A DNA stretch of 64,000 nucleotides, taken from Bacillus crepusculi. Lineage in GTDB: Bacteria; Bacillota; Bacilli; Bacillales; Bacillaceae. A program made the position numbers and the translations under genes. Shown here in pieces: positions 16,012-23,235 of this stretch. The stretch lies in the NCBI RefSeq assembly GCF_014764715.1, contig NZ_JACXXE010000001.1:310001-374000 (forward strand). Reading direction: 5' to 3'. The notes under the pieces are model-generated. The model searched no databases and was not told where the DNA came from. It saw only the letters and a program-made list of their open reading frames with translations. The number at the start of each line of letters is the position of its first letter. The stretch's first letter is position 1.

Positions 16012-17274
16012 TTAAAGATGAAATAAAAGCTGGATCAATCCAATTAAAATTCCGATGATCCCGAAGTCTGTATCTCCAAAAGTTGTCCCTTCAAAGCCAA
16101 GGGTTCCTAACACAGGGAGTAAACAAGCAGGTAAAAAGGAAAGAAGTAATCCATTCACAAAGGCCCCGGCGACAGCACCTCTCACCCCTCCTGTTGCATT
16201 GCCATACACCCCTGCTGTAGCGCCGCAAAAAAAGTGCGGGACAAGACCAGGGACAATGACCGTTAAACCAAACAAAGGTAAAAGAAAAATGGATACGATG
16301 CCTCCTGCAAAGCTGCATAAAAAACCGATAATGACGGCATTTGGAGCAAATGGAAAAACGGTTGGCGCGTCAAGTGCCGGCTTTGCACCTTTCACAAATC
16401 GATCGGCAATTCCTTTAAAAGCAGGCACGATTTCACCGATTGCCATCCGCACCCCTGCTAAAATAATGTACACACCAGCGGCAAAGGTAATAGCCTGAAT
16501 GAGAATGAAGACAGCGAAGTTCGTGCCCCCGCTCATTTGTTCTATAAAGGGAATTCCTGCAAACGGCGCAATCGCAAAGAACAGCAAAGCCATCGTAATC
16601 GAAATGGCAACCGATGTATCTCTTAGAAAGCCGAGTGATTTAGGCACTTGAATGGTTTCCGTTGATTTCTCTGGACGACCGACCCATTTGCCGATCATTC
16701 CCGCTGTAAAATAACCGAGGGTACTGAAGTGTCCAAGCGCGAGATCATCGCTTCCGGTAACTTTCCTTGTGAATGGCTGAAGAATAGCGGGTGCAATGAC
16801 CATAGCTGTGCCTAATATAATCGAACCAGTGGTGACAAGAAATCCTCCTTGCATGCCGGCTGTCGAGAGAACGACTGCAAGCATTGCGGCCATATACAAG
16901 GTATGGTGACCTGTTAAAAAGACGTATTTAAAGGGCGTGAATTTTGCCAGTATTAGATTAACCAGCATGCCAAAAATCATAATGAGAGCCGTTTGTGTAC
17001 CGAATTCCTTTTGAGCAATGGCCGCCATGGCATCTGTATTTGGGACAACCCCTTGAATGTGAAAGGCTGCTTCAAACATTTTCCTGAAAACCCCAAGTGA
17101 ATCAGACACGACTGTGGCACCCGCTCCTAATATTAAAAAGCCCATGGTTGTTTTCAAGCTGCCTGACACAGTATCTGCGGCCGATTTTTTCTGTAAAAGT
17201 AAACCGGCCAGTGCAAACAAACCGATGAGAATTGCCGGTGTGCCCAATATATCGTTCATAATCAGTTCTATCAT
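16012..17274 (-). CDS. PTS transporter subunit IIC, UlaA/SgaT (ascorbate) family
   Basis: 420 residues, strongly hydrophobic with about eleven membrane segments. It begins with the family-typical ILGTPAILIGLFALAGLLLQ and includes GFLILGAGATVV, a HHTLYMAAM region and GHFSTLGYFTAGMIG near residue 180. This is the EIIC family of the L-ascorbate PTS. No ascorbate catabolic genes (decarboxylase, UlaG lactonase) lie nearby; the only enzyme gene is the AlsE-like epimerase 18 bases downstream. The transported sugar is therefore probably not ascorbate. GGGGG precedes the ATG by 9 bases, and it sits 25 bases after the EIIB gene. Confidence 0.88.
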   Translation of the reverse strand: MIELIMNDILGTPAILIGLFALAGLLLQKKSAADTVSGSLKTTMGFLILGAGATVVSDSLGVFRKMFEAAFHIQGVVPNTDAMAAIAQKEFGTQTALIMIFGMLVNLILAKFTPFKYVFLTGHHTLYMAAMLAVVLSTAGMQGGFLVTTGSIILGTAMVIAPAILQPFTRKVTGSDDLALGHFSTLGYFTAGMIGKWVGRPEKSTETIQVPKSLGFLRDTSVAISITMALLFFAIAPFAGIPFIEQMSGGTNFAVFILIQAITFAAGVYIILAGVRMAIGEIVPAFKGIADRFVKGAKPALDAPTVFPFAPNAVIIGFLCSFAGGIVSIFLLPLFGLTVIVPGLVPHFFCGATAGVYGNATGGVRGAVAGAFVNGLLLSFLPACLLPVLGTLGFEGTTFGDTDFGIIGILIGLIQLLFHL

Positions 17275-17299
17275 GATGTGAATCCCCCTTTTTCGTGGC

Positions 17300-17566
17300 T
17301 TATATGTGTTTGCGAAGGACGTCTTTAATGGCTTCCTGGTCTAACAAGTTATTTAATCCAGCGACCTTTCTTGTGCCGTCATCGAGCTGGTCAATAATAT
17401 CTGTTGCTCCGATATACAGATCGGCCTGTTCATTTTTACTTGTGCTGAGATCGGTATGATCCACTTCAGCAAAAAGGCCTAACTCTTCTAATGCTTTTTT
17501 GACATTCATTTCTACGATAAAGCTGCTTCCTAATCCGTTTCCGCACACAACAAGAATTTTTTTCAT
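17300..17566 (-). CDS. PTS subunit IIB, lactose/ascorbate type
   Basis: 88 residues, a complete single-domain EIIB. The phosphocysteine loop is VVCGNGLGSSF with Cys8, followed by a compact alpha/beta fold. It receives phosphate from an EIIA and passes it to the sugar bound by the EIIC encoded next. No free-standing EIIA gene exists in the operon. The nearest EIIA domain is at the C-terminus of the upstream regulator, 15 bases away. Confidence 0.9.
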   Translation of the reverse strand: MKKILVVCGNGLGSSFIVEMNVKKALEELGLFAEVDHTDLSTSKNEQADLYIGATDIIDQLDDGTRKVAGLNNLLDQEAIKDVLRKHI

Positions 17567-17581
17567 TCTCTTTTTCCTCCT

Positions 17582-19654
17582 TTATATTTGTGAAAATTGA
17601 TCAATTAGTTCTTGAACTGATGCTAATTCCTTTGCTTCAACCAATTGTTGAATCCGTTTTTCCTCGCTTAACAGCATGGTCAGCTGTTTGAGTGCTTTCA
17701 GGTGGGTCATACTGTCAATGGCTGCTAGTACAATGATGAGGCGAACCTGTTTTTCTTCATCGTTAGAGAAGAAAACGGGCGGTTCGAATGACATGAGTGA
17801 CATGCTTAATTTGTTCACGCCATCCTCTGGTCTAGCATGCGGAATGGCTACTTGTGGTGCAATGACAATATAAGGACCATTTTGATGAACGGACTGAATC
17901 ATGGCTTCCACATAACTTCTCTGAATGGCATTTTGATCGAGTAAAGGCTGTGCTGCTTTGGCGATGGCCTCTTGCCACGTTTCTGCCGTTTGCTGGAGCT
18001 GAATGGTTTTTTCTGTTAATAAATCGTTTAACACTGGTTTCCACCCTTTCTGATGGGATACATATGCGGGATGAAGCAGCTCCTTAAGATCACGAAGCAG
18101 TGCTTTTTCATTTTGTATGATGGTATGCTGCTGAATAATGTTGAATAAAGCGTCCACATTTTTCTCATCAAGCCTGGCTTCTGCGCCTTCCCCATATTGA
18201 AGCAACGTTTTTTTCTCATAGGCAGTGAGAATAGGATGAACGAGGTGAACGGGTTTTCCTTTAAACGAAATAGGTGTTGTTGATACAACGAAGTCGACAT
18301 CAATGGATGACATGTCTTCATATGAACGCTTTGATAATAGCTCACGTACTTCGATGTAACCGATTAATTCGATAAGCTGTGTTTTCAGCATGTGACTTGT
18401 GCCAATTCCTTCACCGCACACAATGTATACAGAACGCCGCACTATTGGTGAAATCCCTTCTCTTCTCATCCAACCACCAAAATGCATCGCCACATATGCA
18501 ATTTCATGGTCGCTCATCTTTGAGCAGGTCGCCTGTTCTAAATGGCATACGACCTTTTGAGTCATGTCAAACACCTCTGGCTGTGCTTTTTTAATAGAAT
18601 CTGTTAATTCATTGATGATATCAATGTGATAGATGAGTCTGTAATAGGCCGGGATGAGATGCATCGTCAAGTTTTGCTCCAAGGCTTCGTACTCTTGAAA
18701 GGAAATACATGCATACCGCTGGAAGTCAAAAATCATTTGTCTGGCAATGGTGCGAATGAGATGCTCTTCTGGCTTTTTACTTGATGGAAGCTTTTGTTTC
18801 TTGGCGCTAAGCCATAGCGTACTAAGGAAATAGATTTCATCATCATGAACATGAAGGCCGGTTTCTTTTTGAATCCGTGCCATGAAACGAATAGCCGCCA
18901 AGCATTCATCTGTTTCCTGCAATGTACGCTTTTCTTCGTTTGAAAGATGTACAGCACGTCCTAGCTTTATCCGTTTGAAGTAGAAAAAGAGATCCAAAGA
19001 CAGCTGATCCAGCATGTCATCTGCAAACTCGAGCTTAAGCTCTTGTTCTGACTGCTCGAGTAGATGGTGTAACCGTTTATATGAAATAGGCCCCTTTAAC
19101 CAAAACGATGGAAACGTTTTTTCATTTTTTATCATTGTGCGAATGAAATGAATATAGGGTTTCAGCGCCAATCGAATCGCTCTTTCTTCACCTGAAATCA
19201 AATAGCCACAGGCTGCCTGATAGTGGAGTGTGAGCTGCTGCTTTGAAAGTGCTTCTTTTAGCTGTTTCATATCTTCAAGCAATGTATTCCGGCTCACCTT
19301 TGTCATCTTCATAAAATCATCAATTCTTAGGCGTTTCTCACTGCATGCAATGGATAAGAGCAGGATGGCCCTTCTTTCCTTTACACATGGTTCATAATCA
19401 TGGCCAACGAGAATGGTGTCGGCTTTTTGAATAATGACTTCTTTTTCATGTGGGTTTAAATAGTAGCCAAGTTGATCCTTTCGCTGAACACCACTAAGCT
19501 GATGAGTTTCCAGCCAGCTATTCATGCGTTTGATTTCAGTGTAGACGGTTCGAGTAGAGACATTTAGTCGATTCTGTAAATCTTCTATTGATAAATAAGA
19601 TGTCGCGTGAAGCAGCATTGATAGTAAAGTAGTGCCCCTTTTGGTTAAGTGCAG
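17582..19654 (-). CDS. PRD-containing transcriptional activator with EIIB and EIIA domains
   Basis: About 690 residues from a proposed CTG start. Positions below are counted from an internal ATG at 19618. HTH domains occupy 1-120, PRD1 roughly 190-285, PRD2 295-395, an EIIB-like domain with Cys401 (YIVCGEGIGTSHM), and an EIIA domain at 530-675 with phosphorylatable His594 (AIPHARPEDG). The CTG at 19654 is favoured because the upstream codons read LHLTKRGTTLLSM, a family-typical first helix, and GGGAGG lies 8 bases before it, whereas the ATG has no good site. Such regulators are switched by PTS phosphorylation. The terminal EIIA could also serve as phosphate donor for the EIIB/EIIC pair encoded downstream. 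Confidence 0.85.
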   Translation of the reverse strand: MHLTKRGTTLLSMLLHATSYLSIEDLQNRLNVSTRTVYTEIKRMNSWLETHQLSGVQRKDQLGYYLNPHEKEVIIQKADTILVGHDYEPCVKERRAILLLSIACSEKRLRIDDFMKMTKVSRNTLLEDMKQLKEALSKQQLTLHYQAACGYLISGEERAIRLALKPYIHFIRTMIKNEKTFPSFWLKGPISYKRLHHLLEQSEQELKLEFADDMLDQLSLDLFFYFKRIKLGRAVHLSNEEKRTLQETDECLAAIRFMARIQKETGLHVHDDEIYFLSTLWLSAKKQKLPSSKKPEEHLIRTIARQMIFDFQRYACISFQEYEALEQNLTMHLIPAYYRLIYHIDIINELTDSIKKAQPEVFDMTQKVVCHLEQATCSKMSDHEIAYVAMHFGGWMRREGISPIVRRSVYIVCGEGIGTSHMLKTQLIELIGYIEVRELLSKRSYEDMSSIDVDFVVSTTPISFKGKPVHLVHPILTAYEKKTLLQYGEGAEARLDEKNVDALFNIIQQHTIIQNEKALLRDLKELLHPAYVSHQKGWKPVLNDLLTEKTIQLQQTAETWQEAIAKAAQPLLDQNAIQRSYVEAMIQSVHQNGPYIVIAPQVAIPHARPEDGVNKLSMSLMSFEPPVFFSNDEEKQVRLIIVLAAIDSMTHLKALKQLTMLLSEEKRIQQLVEAKELASVQELIDQFSQI

Positions 19655-19680
19655 TTGGAATTCCTCCCTTCTTCCCTTTG

Positions 19681-19711
19681 GTTATAAGTCTAATCAACTC
19701 ACATGCGTCAA
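19681..19711 (-). promoter_or_regulatory. SigA-type promoter of the PRD-PTS operon
   Basis: On the - strand -35 TTGACG (19711-19706) and -10 TTATAA/TATAAC (19687-19681) are 18-19 bp apart. Transcription would start near 19675, leaving a short leader with GGGAGG and then the CTG. This supports a translation start no further upstream than about 19660. Confidence 0.55.
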
Positions 19712-19771
19712 AGAAGCCCAAATGTCTTCAGCAAATGTTGTGCAGGTTTTTGGGTGCTCTTTTGCCATAAG

Positions 19772-19803
19772 AAAACAGCACACCCGTATGAATGTGCTGT
19801 TTT
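19772..19803. terminator. Bidirectional hairpin terminator
   Basis: AAAACAGCACA (19772-19782) and TGTGCTGTTTT (19793-19803) form a perfect 11 bp stem with a 10-base loop and A/T tracts on both sides. No intact gene ends here. It probably served the decayed - strand sequence just to the right, insulating the PRD operon promoter. Confidence 0.6.
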
Positions 19804-19829
19804 CAGTGAGCTTACTTACCCTTTGATGA

Positions 19830-19949
19830 CTATACTTCGAGAGGACGACAAGTACAGTCGATCCTCATAAAAGAAACGCTGTCCTCGATACGGCTGCCGT
19901 AGACCAGCTGAGCATGCTCCTCTCGTTTGGTCGCATTTTTCAACAGCTT
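19830..19949 (-). other. Decayed or structured island with nested hairpins
   Basis: On the - strand a 40-codon open stretch reads KLLKNATKREEHAQLVYGSR and continues to a TAG at 19830-19832. It has no start codon and runs straight out of an upstream terminator. The DNA is rich in short perfect stems: TACGGC-A-GCCGTA, and GAGGACGAC/GTCGATCCTC with one bulge. It is either the last codons of a vanished gene or a small structured RNA. I do not recognise it. Confidence 0.3.
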
Positions 19950-19959
19950 AGTTCTGTAT

Positions 19960-20013
19960 AAAAAAGCGGACACTAATCAAGGCACTAAATGTGCTCAATG
20001 AATCAGTATCCGC
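19960..20013 (-). terminator. Long-stem terminator on the - strand
   Basis: GCGGACACTAATCAAGGCAC (19966-19985) pairs with GTGCTC...CAGTATCCGC (19991-20013) with G-T pairs and a few mismatches. On the - strand it ends in TTTTTT. It would stop transcription from the 20.1-20.7 kb genes. Confidence 0.65.
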
Positions 20014-20119
20014 AGGCTCTTTCTTCTGGACAGAATATTTCGTTCGTTTTTTATGTATCTATCATATGATGCTCCAAACAGGAAAAAAGGCACCATATTT
20101 TCTCGGTAATACAAATAAA

Positions 20120-20145
20120 AAAGTGCCCATAAACATGGACACTTT
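20120..20145 (-). terminator. Terminator after the FWE-ending gene remnant
   Basis: AAAGTGCCCAT (20120-20130) and ATGGACACTTT (20135-20145) form an 11 bp stem with one mismatch and a 4-base loop. On the - strand a TTTTTTAT tract follows. It lies directly after the stop at 20153 and was that gene's own terminator. Confidence 0.8.
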
Positions 20146-20152
20146 AGTTCTA

Positions 20153-20308
20153 TTATTCCCAAAACGCATCCCCTTCAGAATCAATATACTTCTGAAGGAC
20201 AGTTTCAAAGTCTCCATCAAGCAACCTATTTTCTAAAGCGTCTTCATACAGAAAAGACTCAGACTTTTCCTTATTTGTTATCAAGTAGCTCTCTTCAAAA
20301 AAGAAACT
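20153..20308 (-). pseudogene. C-terminal remnant of a small acidic protein (SMI1/immunity-like)
   Basis: An open - strand stretch of about 51 codons includes ESYLITNKEKSESFLYEDAL and ends GDAFWE plus two stops and a terminator. An in-frame TAA precedes it, and no start or ribosome binding site is present, so this is only the end of a gene. The acidic composition and the GDxFWE end resemble SMI1/KNR4-type and other immunity proteins of Bacillus toxin loci. That assignment is tentative but fits the neighbouring fragments. Confidence 0.45.
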
Positions 20309-20384
20309 TTAGATATTATTTGACAATTTGGCTTTGTCTTCTTCTATATCCTGTTGTTTTATTGTAACGTATTACACCAACACT

Positions 20385-20660
20385 CTATGCCTTTATTAAA
20401 CCGTTCTCCTTTAGAAACCGTTCGAATAATTCATCACCTTTATCCTCAATATGTTCATCATCAATAGTATACTCTCCAACCAACAAACCAAAATCATCGT
20501 ATTTTTCATATTTTTGTCCAAGTTTTACACCATAGCTTTCTTGATCAAAAAACAATAACCATTTTCCTGAATCTAAACTTTTAAAAAACACACCTTCGTA
20601 ATCTAAATTATTTTCATAATAACCTACATGTAAATGCATTGTATCGTCTAAATTAAGCAA
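20385..20660 (-). CDS. Small acidic protein of unknown function, possible immunity protein
   Basis: 91 residues, intact, strongly acidic (DDEHIEDKGDELFERFLKE near the end), no membrane segment or signal peptide. The TTG start at 20660 is chosen because AAAGGAGAG lies 9 bases before it. That ribosome binding site overlaps the stop codon of the decayed gene upstream, so the two were an operon with only 14 bases between them. A small acidic gene packed directly behind the end of a larger gene, in debris with another such tail, is the usual layout of a contact-dependent toxin and its immunity protein. I do not recognise the family, so the role is inference. Confidence 0.6.
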   Translation of the reverse strand: MLNLDDTMHLHVGYYENNLDYEGVFFKSLDSGKWLLFFDQESYGVKLGQKYEKYDDFGLLVGEYTIDDEHIEDKGDELFERFLKENGLIKA

Positions 20661-20674
20661 CGTTGATCTCTCCT

Positions 20675-21055
20675 TTAGAAAATAACATGGTGATCTTTTA
20701 GATTAGGTGGAACGTGATAATGTAGAACAGCAGGTCTTCCATGTTTTATTGTGCCAAATGACATTAAAATAATATCAACCTTTGCTGTTTTCTAGCGCTC
20801 TTTCTATCTGCCGGACCTTAATTTCATTTAGATATTCCTCATTCAGTAGAGAAGGAAAAAGCCCCTTTTCTGTTATCTTCCTTCTCGCATGAGATTCCAA
20901 AGTATCCATCTAATAAATGCGATAAAACAGAAACCACGGTTTTGATTGTTTGAGCGTTATCTTTCTTAGTTCAATCCTCCTTTTATCATCAGTCATACTT
21001 TCAGCTGAACACATCTTCAGAAAATGTGTGTAGCCTTTGGATCCTTTTTTCCATA
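20675..21055 (-). pseudogene. Degenerate 3' end of a larger gene, possibly a polymorphic toxin
   Basis: A - strand coding trace of about 125 codons runs from the marR terminator edge to a stop at 20675. It reads GSKGYTHFLKMCSAESMTDD, later KQSKPWFLFYRIY, a TAG stop (20910-20912), MDTLESHARRKITEKGLFPS, a frameshift near 20780, and finally GRPAVLHYHVPPNLKDHHV. There is no start, so the 5' part is deleted. A variable C-terminal domain followed after 14 bases by a small acidic gene suggests the tail of an LXG- or YD-repeat-type secreted toxin. The domain itself is not recognised. Confidence 0.5.
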
Positions 21056-21087
21056 AAAAAGCACACCGGCATCAGTGTACTTTTTAC
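21055..21087 (-). terminator. Terminator of the marR-type gene
   Basis: AAAAAGTACAC on the - strand pairs with GTGTGCTTTTTT across an 8-base loop, with one mismatch, and ends in a T run. It begins at the stop codon of the MarR gene. Confidence 0.8.
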
Positions 21088-21554
21088 GACTTAGACTTAA
21101 GCAATTGCAGCTCTTGGTCCATCATATCTGCCGCTTCGGTAATAAATTGAATGATCAAGTCTAATTCTTCTCGTGTGTATTCGTTTGTAAGCTGTTTTGT
21201 TGATGCCGATAAGGATTGGAAGAGTTCTTTTACCTGTGATTTCCCCGCTGTTAGCGGGACAATGATGACTCTTCGTTTGTCTTTTGGGTCCTTTTCTCTT
21301 TTAGCGTAGCCAGCTTTTTCAAGCCGGTCAATAAGAGCTGTGACGGCACCTGAGCTAAGGCCTGTCTTTTCACTTAATTCCCCTGCTGTGAGGGGGCCGA
21401 GTTCGTTTAATAAATCCGCTGATTTGAGATCTGTTGGAAAAAGGCCGAGCGATTGAGCGGCCGCTTGGTGGAATAAAACTGTTCGTGTGGCGAGGCGCCT
21501 CATCGTATGTATGATCAGATCCGCTTTGTCTTCTGCTTCGTTCTTTATTGACAA
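21084..21554 (-). CDS. MarR-family transcriptional repressor
   Basis: 156 residues with the winged-helix domain in the middle: LTAGELSEKTGLSSGAVTAL, then IDRLEKAGYAKREKDPKDKRRVII, the DxRR wing typical of MarR proteins. Terminal helices form the dimer. It is divergent from an MFS exporter gene, with a perfect palindrome in the shared 119-base region. The expected arrangement is that this protein represses both itself and the exporter until a toxic or phenolic ligand binds. It resembles the YusO group of B. subtilis, but I do not assign a symbol. Confidence 0.88.
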   Translation of the reverse strand: MSIKNEAEDKADLIIHTMRRLATRTVLFHQAAAQSLGLFPTDLKSADLLNELGPLTAGELSEKTGLSSGAVTALIDRLEKAGYAKREKDPKDKRRVIIVPLTAGKSQVKELFQSLSASTKQLTNEYTREELDLIIQFITEAADMMDQELQLLKSKS

Positions 21555-21578
21555 CTTGTTCTCCTCCCTTTAAAATCA

Positions 21579-21603
21579 ATTTATCTTGATCATCAAGATA
21601 AAT
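21579..21603. promoter_or_regulatory. MarR operator: perfect 12+1+12 palindrome
   Basis: ATTTATCTTGAT (21579-21590) is followed by one C and its exact reverse complement ATCAAGATAAAT (21592-21603). It lies between the divergent marR and MFS starts. The ATCTTGA/TCAAGAT half-sites resemble those bound by MarR-type repressors such as MhqR of B. subtilis. No other equally long perfect palindrome was noticed in the window. Confidence 0.8.
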
Positions 21604-21673
21604 GTTCTCTGACTTTATATTTAAGTTGATCATAGCAAAAATAAGGAGAGAACGTAAGCAGGAGGTAAATGAA

Positions 21674-23194
21674 ATGAATACTGTGGATCAAGGCAAGGCA
21701 TCCACTCGCTTTGTTGTCATCGGTTTGCTGTTAGGAATATTTATGGCGGCGATGGACAATACCATTGTAGCAACAGCAATGGGAAGCATCGTAGCAGATT
21801 TGGGCAGTTTTGATAAATTTGCTTGGGTGACGGCTTCTTATATGGTGGCAGTAATGGCTGGAATGCCGATTTATGGAAAGCTTTCTGATATGTATGGTCG
21901 AAAGCGTTTTTTTCTGTTTGGACTTATTTTCTTTTTAATTGGATCTGCGCTGTGCGGTATCGCACAAACGATGGATCAGCTCATTATTTATCGAGCTATC
22001 CAAGGGCTTGGCGGCGGTGCCCTTCTTCCGATCGCCTTCACCATTATCTTTGATATCTTCCCGCCTGAAAAGCGCGGAAAAATGTCCGGTATGTTTGGTG
22101 CAGTGTTTGGTTTATCGAGTGTACTAGGACCACTCTTAGGAGCTATTATCACAGATTCAATCGGCTGGCATTGGGTTTTCTATATTAACGTGCCAATTGG
22201 TATTGTTAGTGTGTTCTTGATTGCCAGATACTATCAGGAATCGCTAGAACATCGCAAGCAAAAAATTGACTGGTCAGGTGCTATCACACTTGTCGTGGCG
22301 GTAGTGAGCTTGATGTTCGCATTAGAGCTTGGCGGTAAATCTTATGCGTGGGATTCGGTGCAAATCCTGACACTATTTGCTGTGTTTGTTGTCTTTGGTA
22401 CCATCTTCTTTATTGTTGAGCGTAAAGCGGAGGAACCGATTATTTCATTTTGGATGTTTAAAAATCGTTTATTTGCGACATCTCAAATTTTGGCGTTTTT
22501 ATATGGCGGGACATTTATTATTCTTGCTGTCTTTATCCCTATTTTCGTACAGGCGGTGTACGGTGAATCTGCGACAAGTGCAGGCTTCATCTTAACACCG
22601 ATGATGATTGGGTCTGTCATTGGCAGTATGATTGGCGGAACGATGCAGACGAAGGTGCCATTTAGACGGCTTATGACCATTTCTGTCATTTCATTTTTCG
22701 CTGGGATGCTGCTGCTTGCCAATATGTCACCAGATACAGCTAGACTGTGGCTCACAATCTTTATGATGATATCAGGATTTGGTGTCGGCTTCAGCTTCTC
22801 CCTTCTGCCGTCAGCTTCAATGAATGATCTCTCTCCGCGCTACCGCGGCAGTGCAAACTCGACCAATTCATTTATGAGATCACTTGGCATGACACTTGGT
22901 GTCACGATTTTTGGGACGATTCAAACCAATGTCCTATCGAATCGCTTAACAGATGCCTTTAGTGGAATGAAAGGAAGCCCTTCTCAAATTGGCGATCCAC
23001 AAGCCATTTTCCAAGAGGGTGCCCGCTCACAAATTCCGCCTGATATTTTAAATAAAGTCATTGATGCGATGTCACAAAGTATTACGTATGTATTTTTGAT
23101 TGCGTTATTCCCGATTGCGCTTGCGGCGATTACGGTCGTATTTATGGGGAATGCACGAGTACGCACATCAAATGAAATGAAAGAAAGCGAATGA
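21674..23194 (+). CDS. MFS drug exporter, DHA2 (14-helix) family
   Basis: 506 residues with about 14 membrane segments. Family motifs are clear: LDN-type motif (AAMDNTIVATAMGSIVADL) in helix 1, GKLSDMYGRKRFF in the 2-3 loop, motif B-like RAIQGLGGGAL and motif C-like GPLLGAIITDSIGWHWVFYINVPIG. This is a proton-driven multidrug exporter of the EmrB/QacA group, similar to B. subtilis Mdr and YusP. The ATG at 21674 follows AGGAGGTAAATGAA; upstream in-frame codons have no such site. It is divergent from a MarR repressor. The substrate cannot be read from the sequence. Confidence 0.9.
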   Translation: MNTVDQGKASTRFVVIGLLLGIFMAAMDNTIVATAMGSIVADLGSFDKFAWVTASYMVAVMAGMPIYGKLSDMYGRKRFFLFGLIFFLIGSALCGIAQTMDQLIIYRAIQGLGGGALLPIAFTIIFDIFPPEKRGKMSGMFGAVFGLSSVLGPLLGAIITDSIGWHWVFYINVPIGIVSVFLIARYYQESLEHRKQKIDWSGAITLVVAVVSLMFALELGGKSYAWDSVQILTLFAVFVVFGTIFFIVERKAEEPIISFWMFKNRLFATSQILAFLYGGTFIILAVFIPIFVQAVYGESATSAGFILTPMMIGSVIGSMIGGTMQTKVPFRRLMTISVISFFAGMLLLANMSPDTARLWLTIFMMISGFGVGFSFSLLPSASMNDLSPRYRGSANSTNSFMRSLGMTLGVTIFGTIQTNVLSNRLTDAFSGMKGSPSQIGDPQAIFQEGARSQIPPDILNKVIDAMSQSITYVFLIALFPIALAAITVVFMGNARVRTSNEMKESE

Positions 23195-23198
23195 TGTG

Positions 23199-23232
23199 AA
23201 AAAGCAGAGCGATGCGGCTCTGCTTTTTTTTT
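23199..23232. terminator. Bidirectional terminator between the MFS gene and the aldolase
   Basis: AAAAAGCAGAGC (23199-23210) and GCTCTGCTTTTT (23217-23228) form a perfect 12 bp stem with a 6-base loop and T tract. It ends the MFS transcript and, from the other side, probably the PTS operon (stop at 23236). Confidence 0.9.
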
Positions 23233-23235
23233 GTC

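Noticed and set aside
16055..16498. 147-codon + strand frame opposite the EIIC gene
   Set aside because: It is the antisense shadow of a membrane protein gene, with Pro/Lys-rich composition and no ribosome binding site.
21602..21673. N-terminal extension of the MFS exporter
   Set aside because: The 24 upstream codons overlap the operator palindrome, lack a ribosome binding site and are charged. The ATG at 21674 after AGGAGG is far better.
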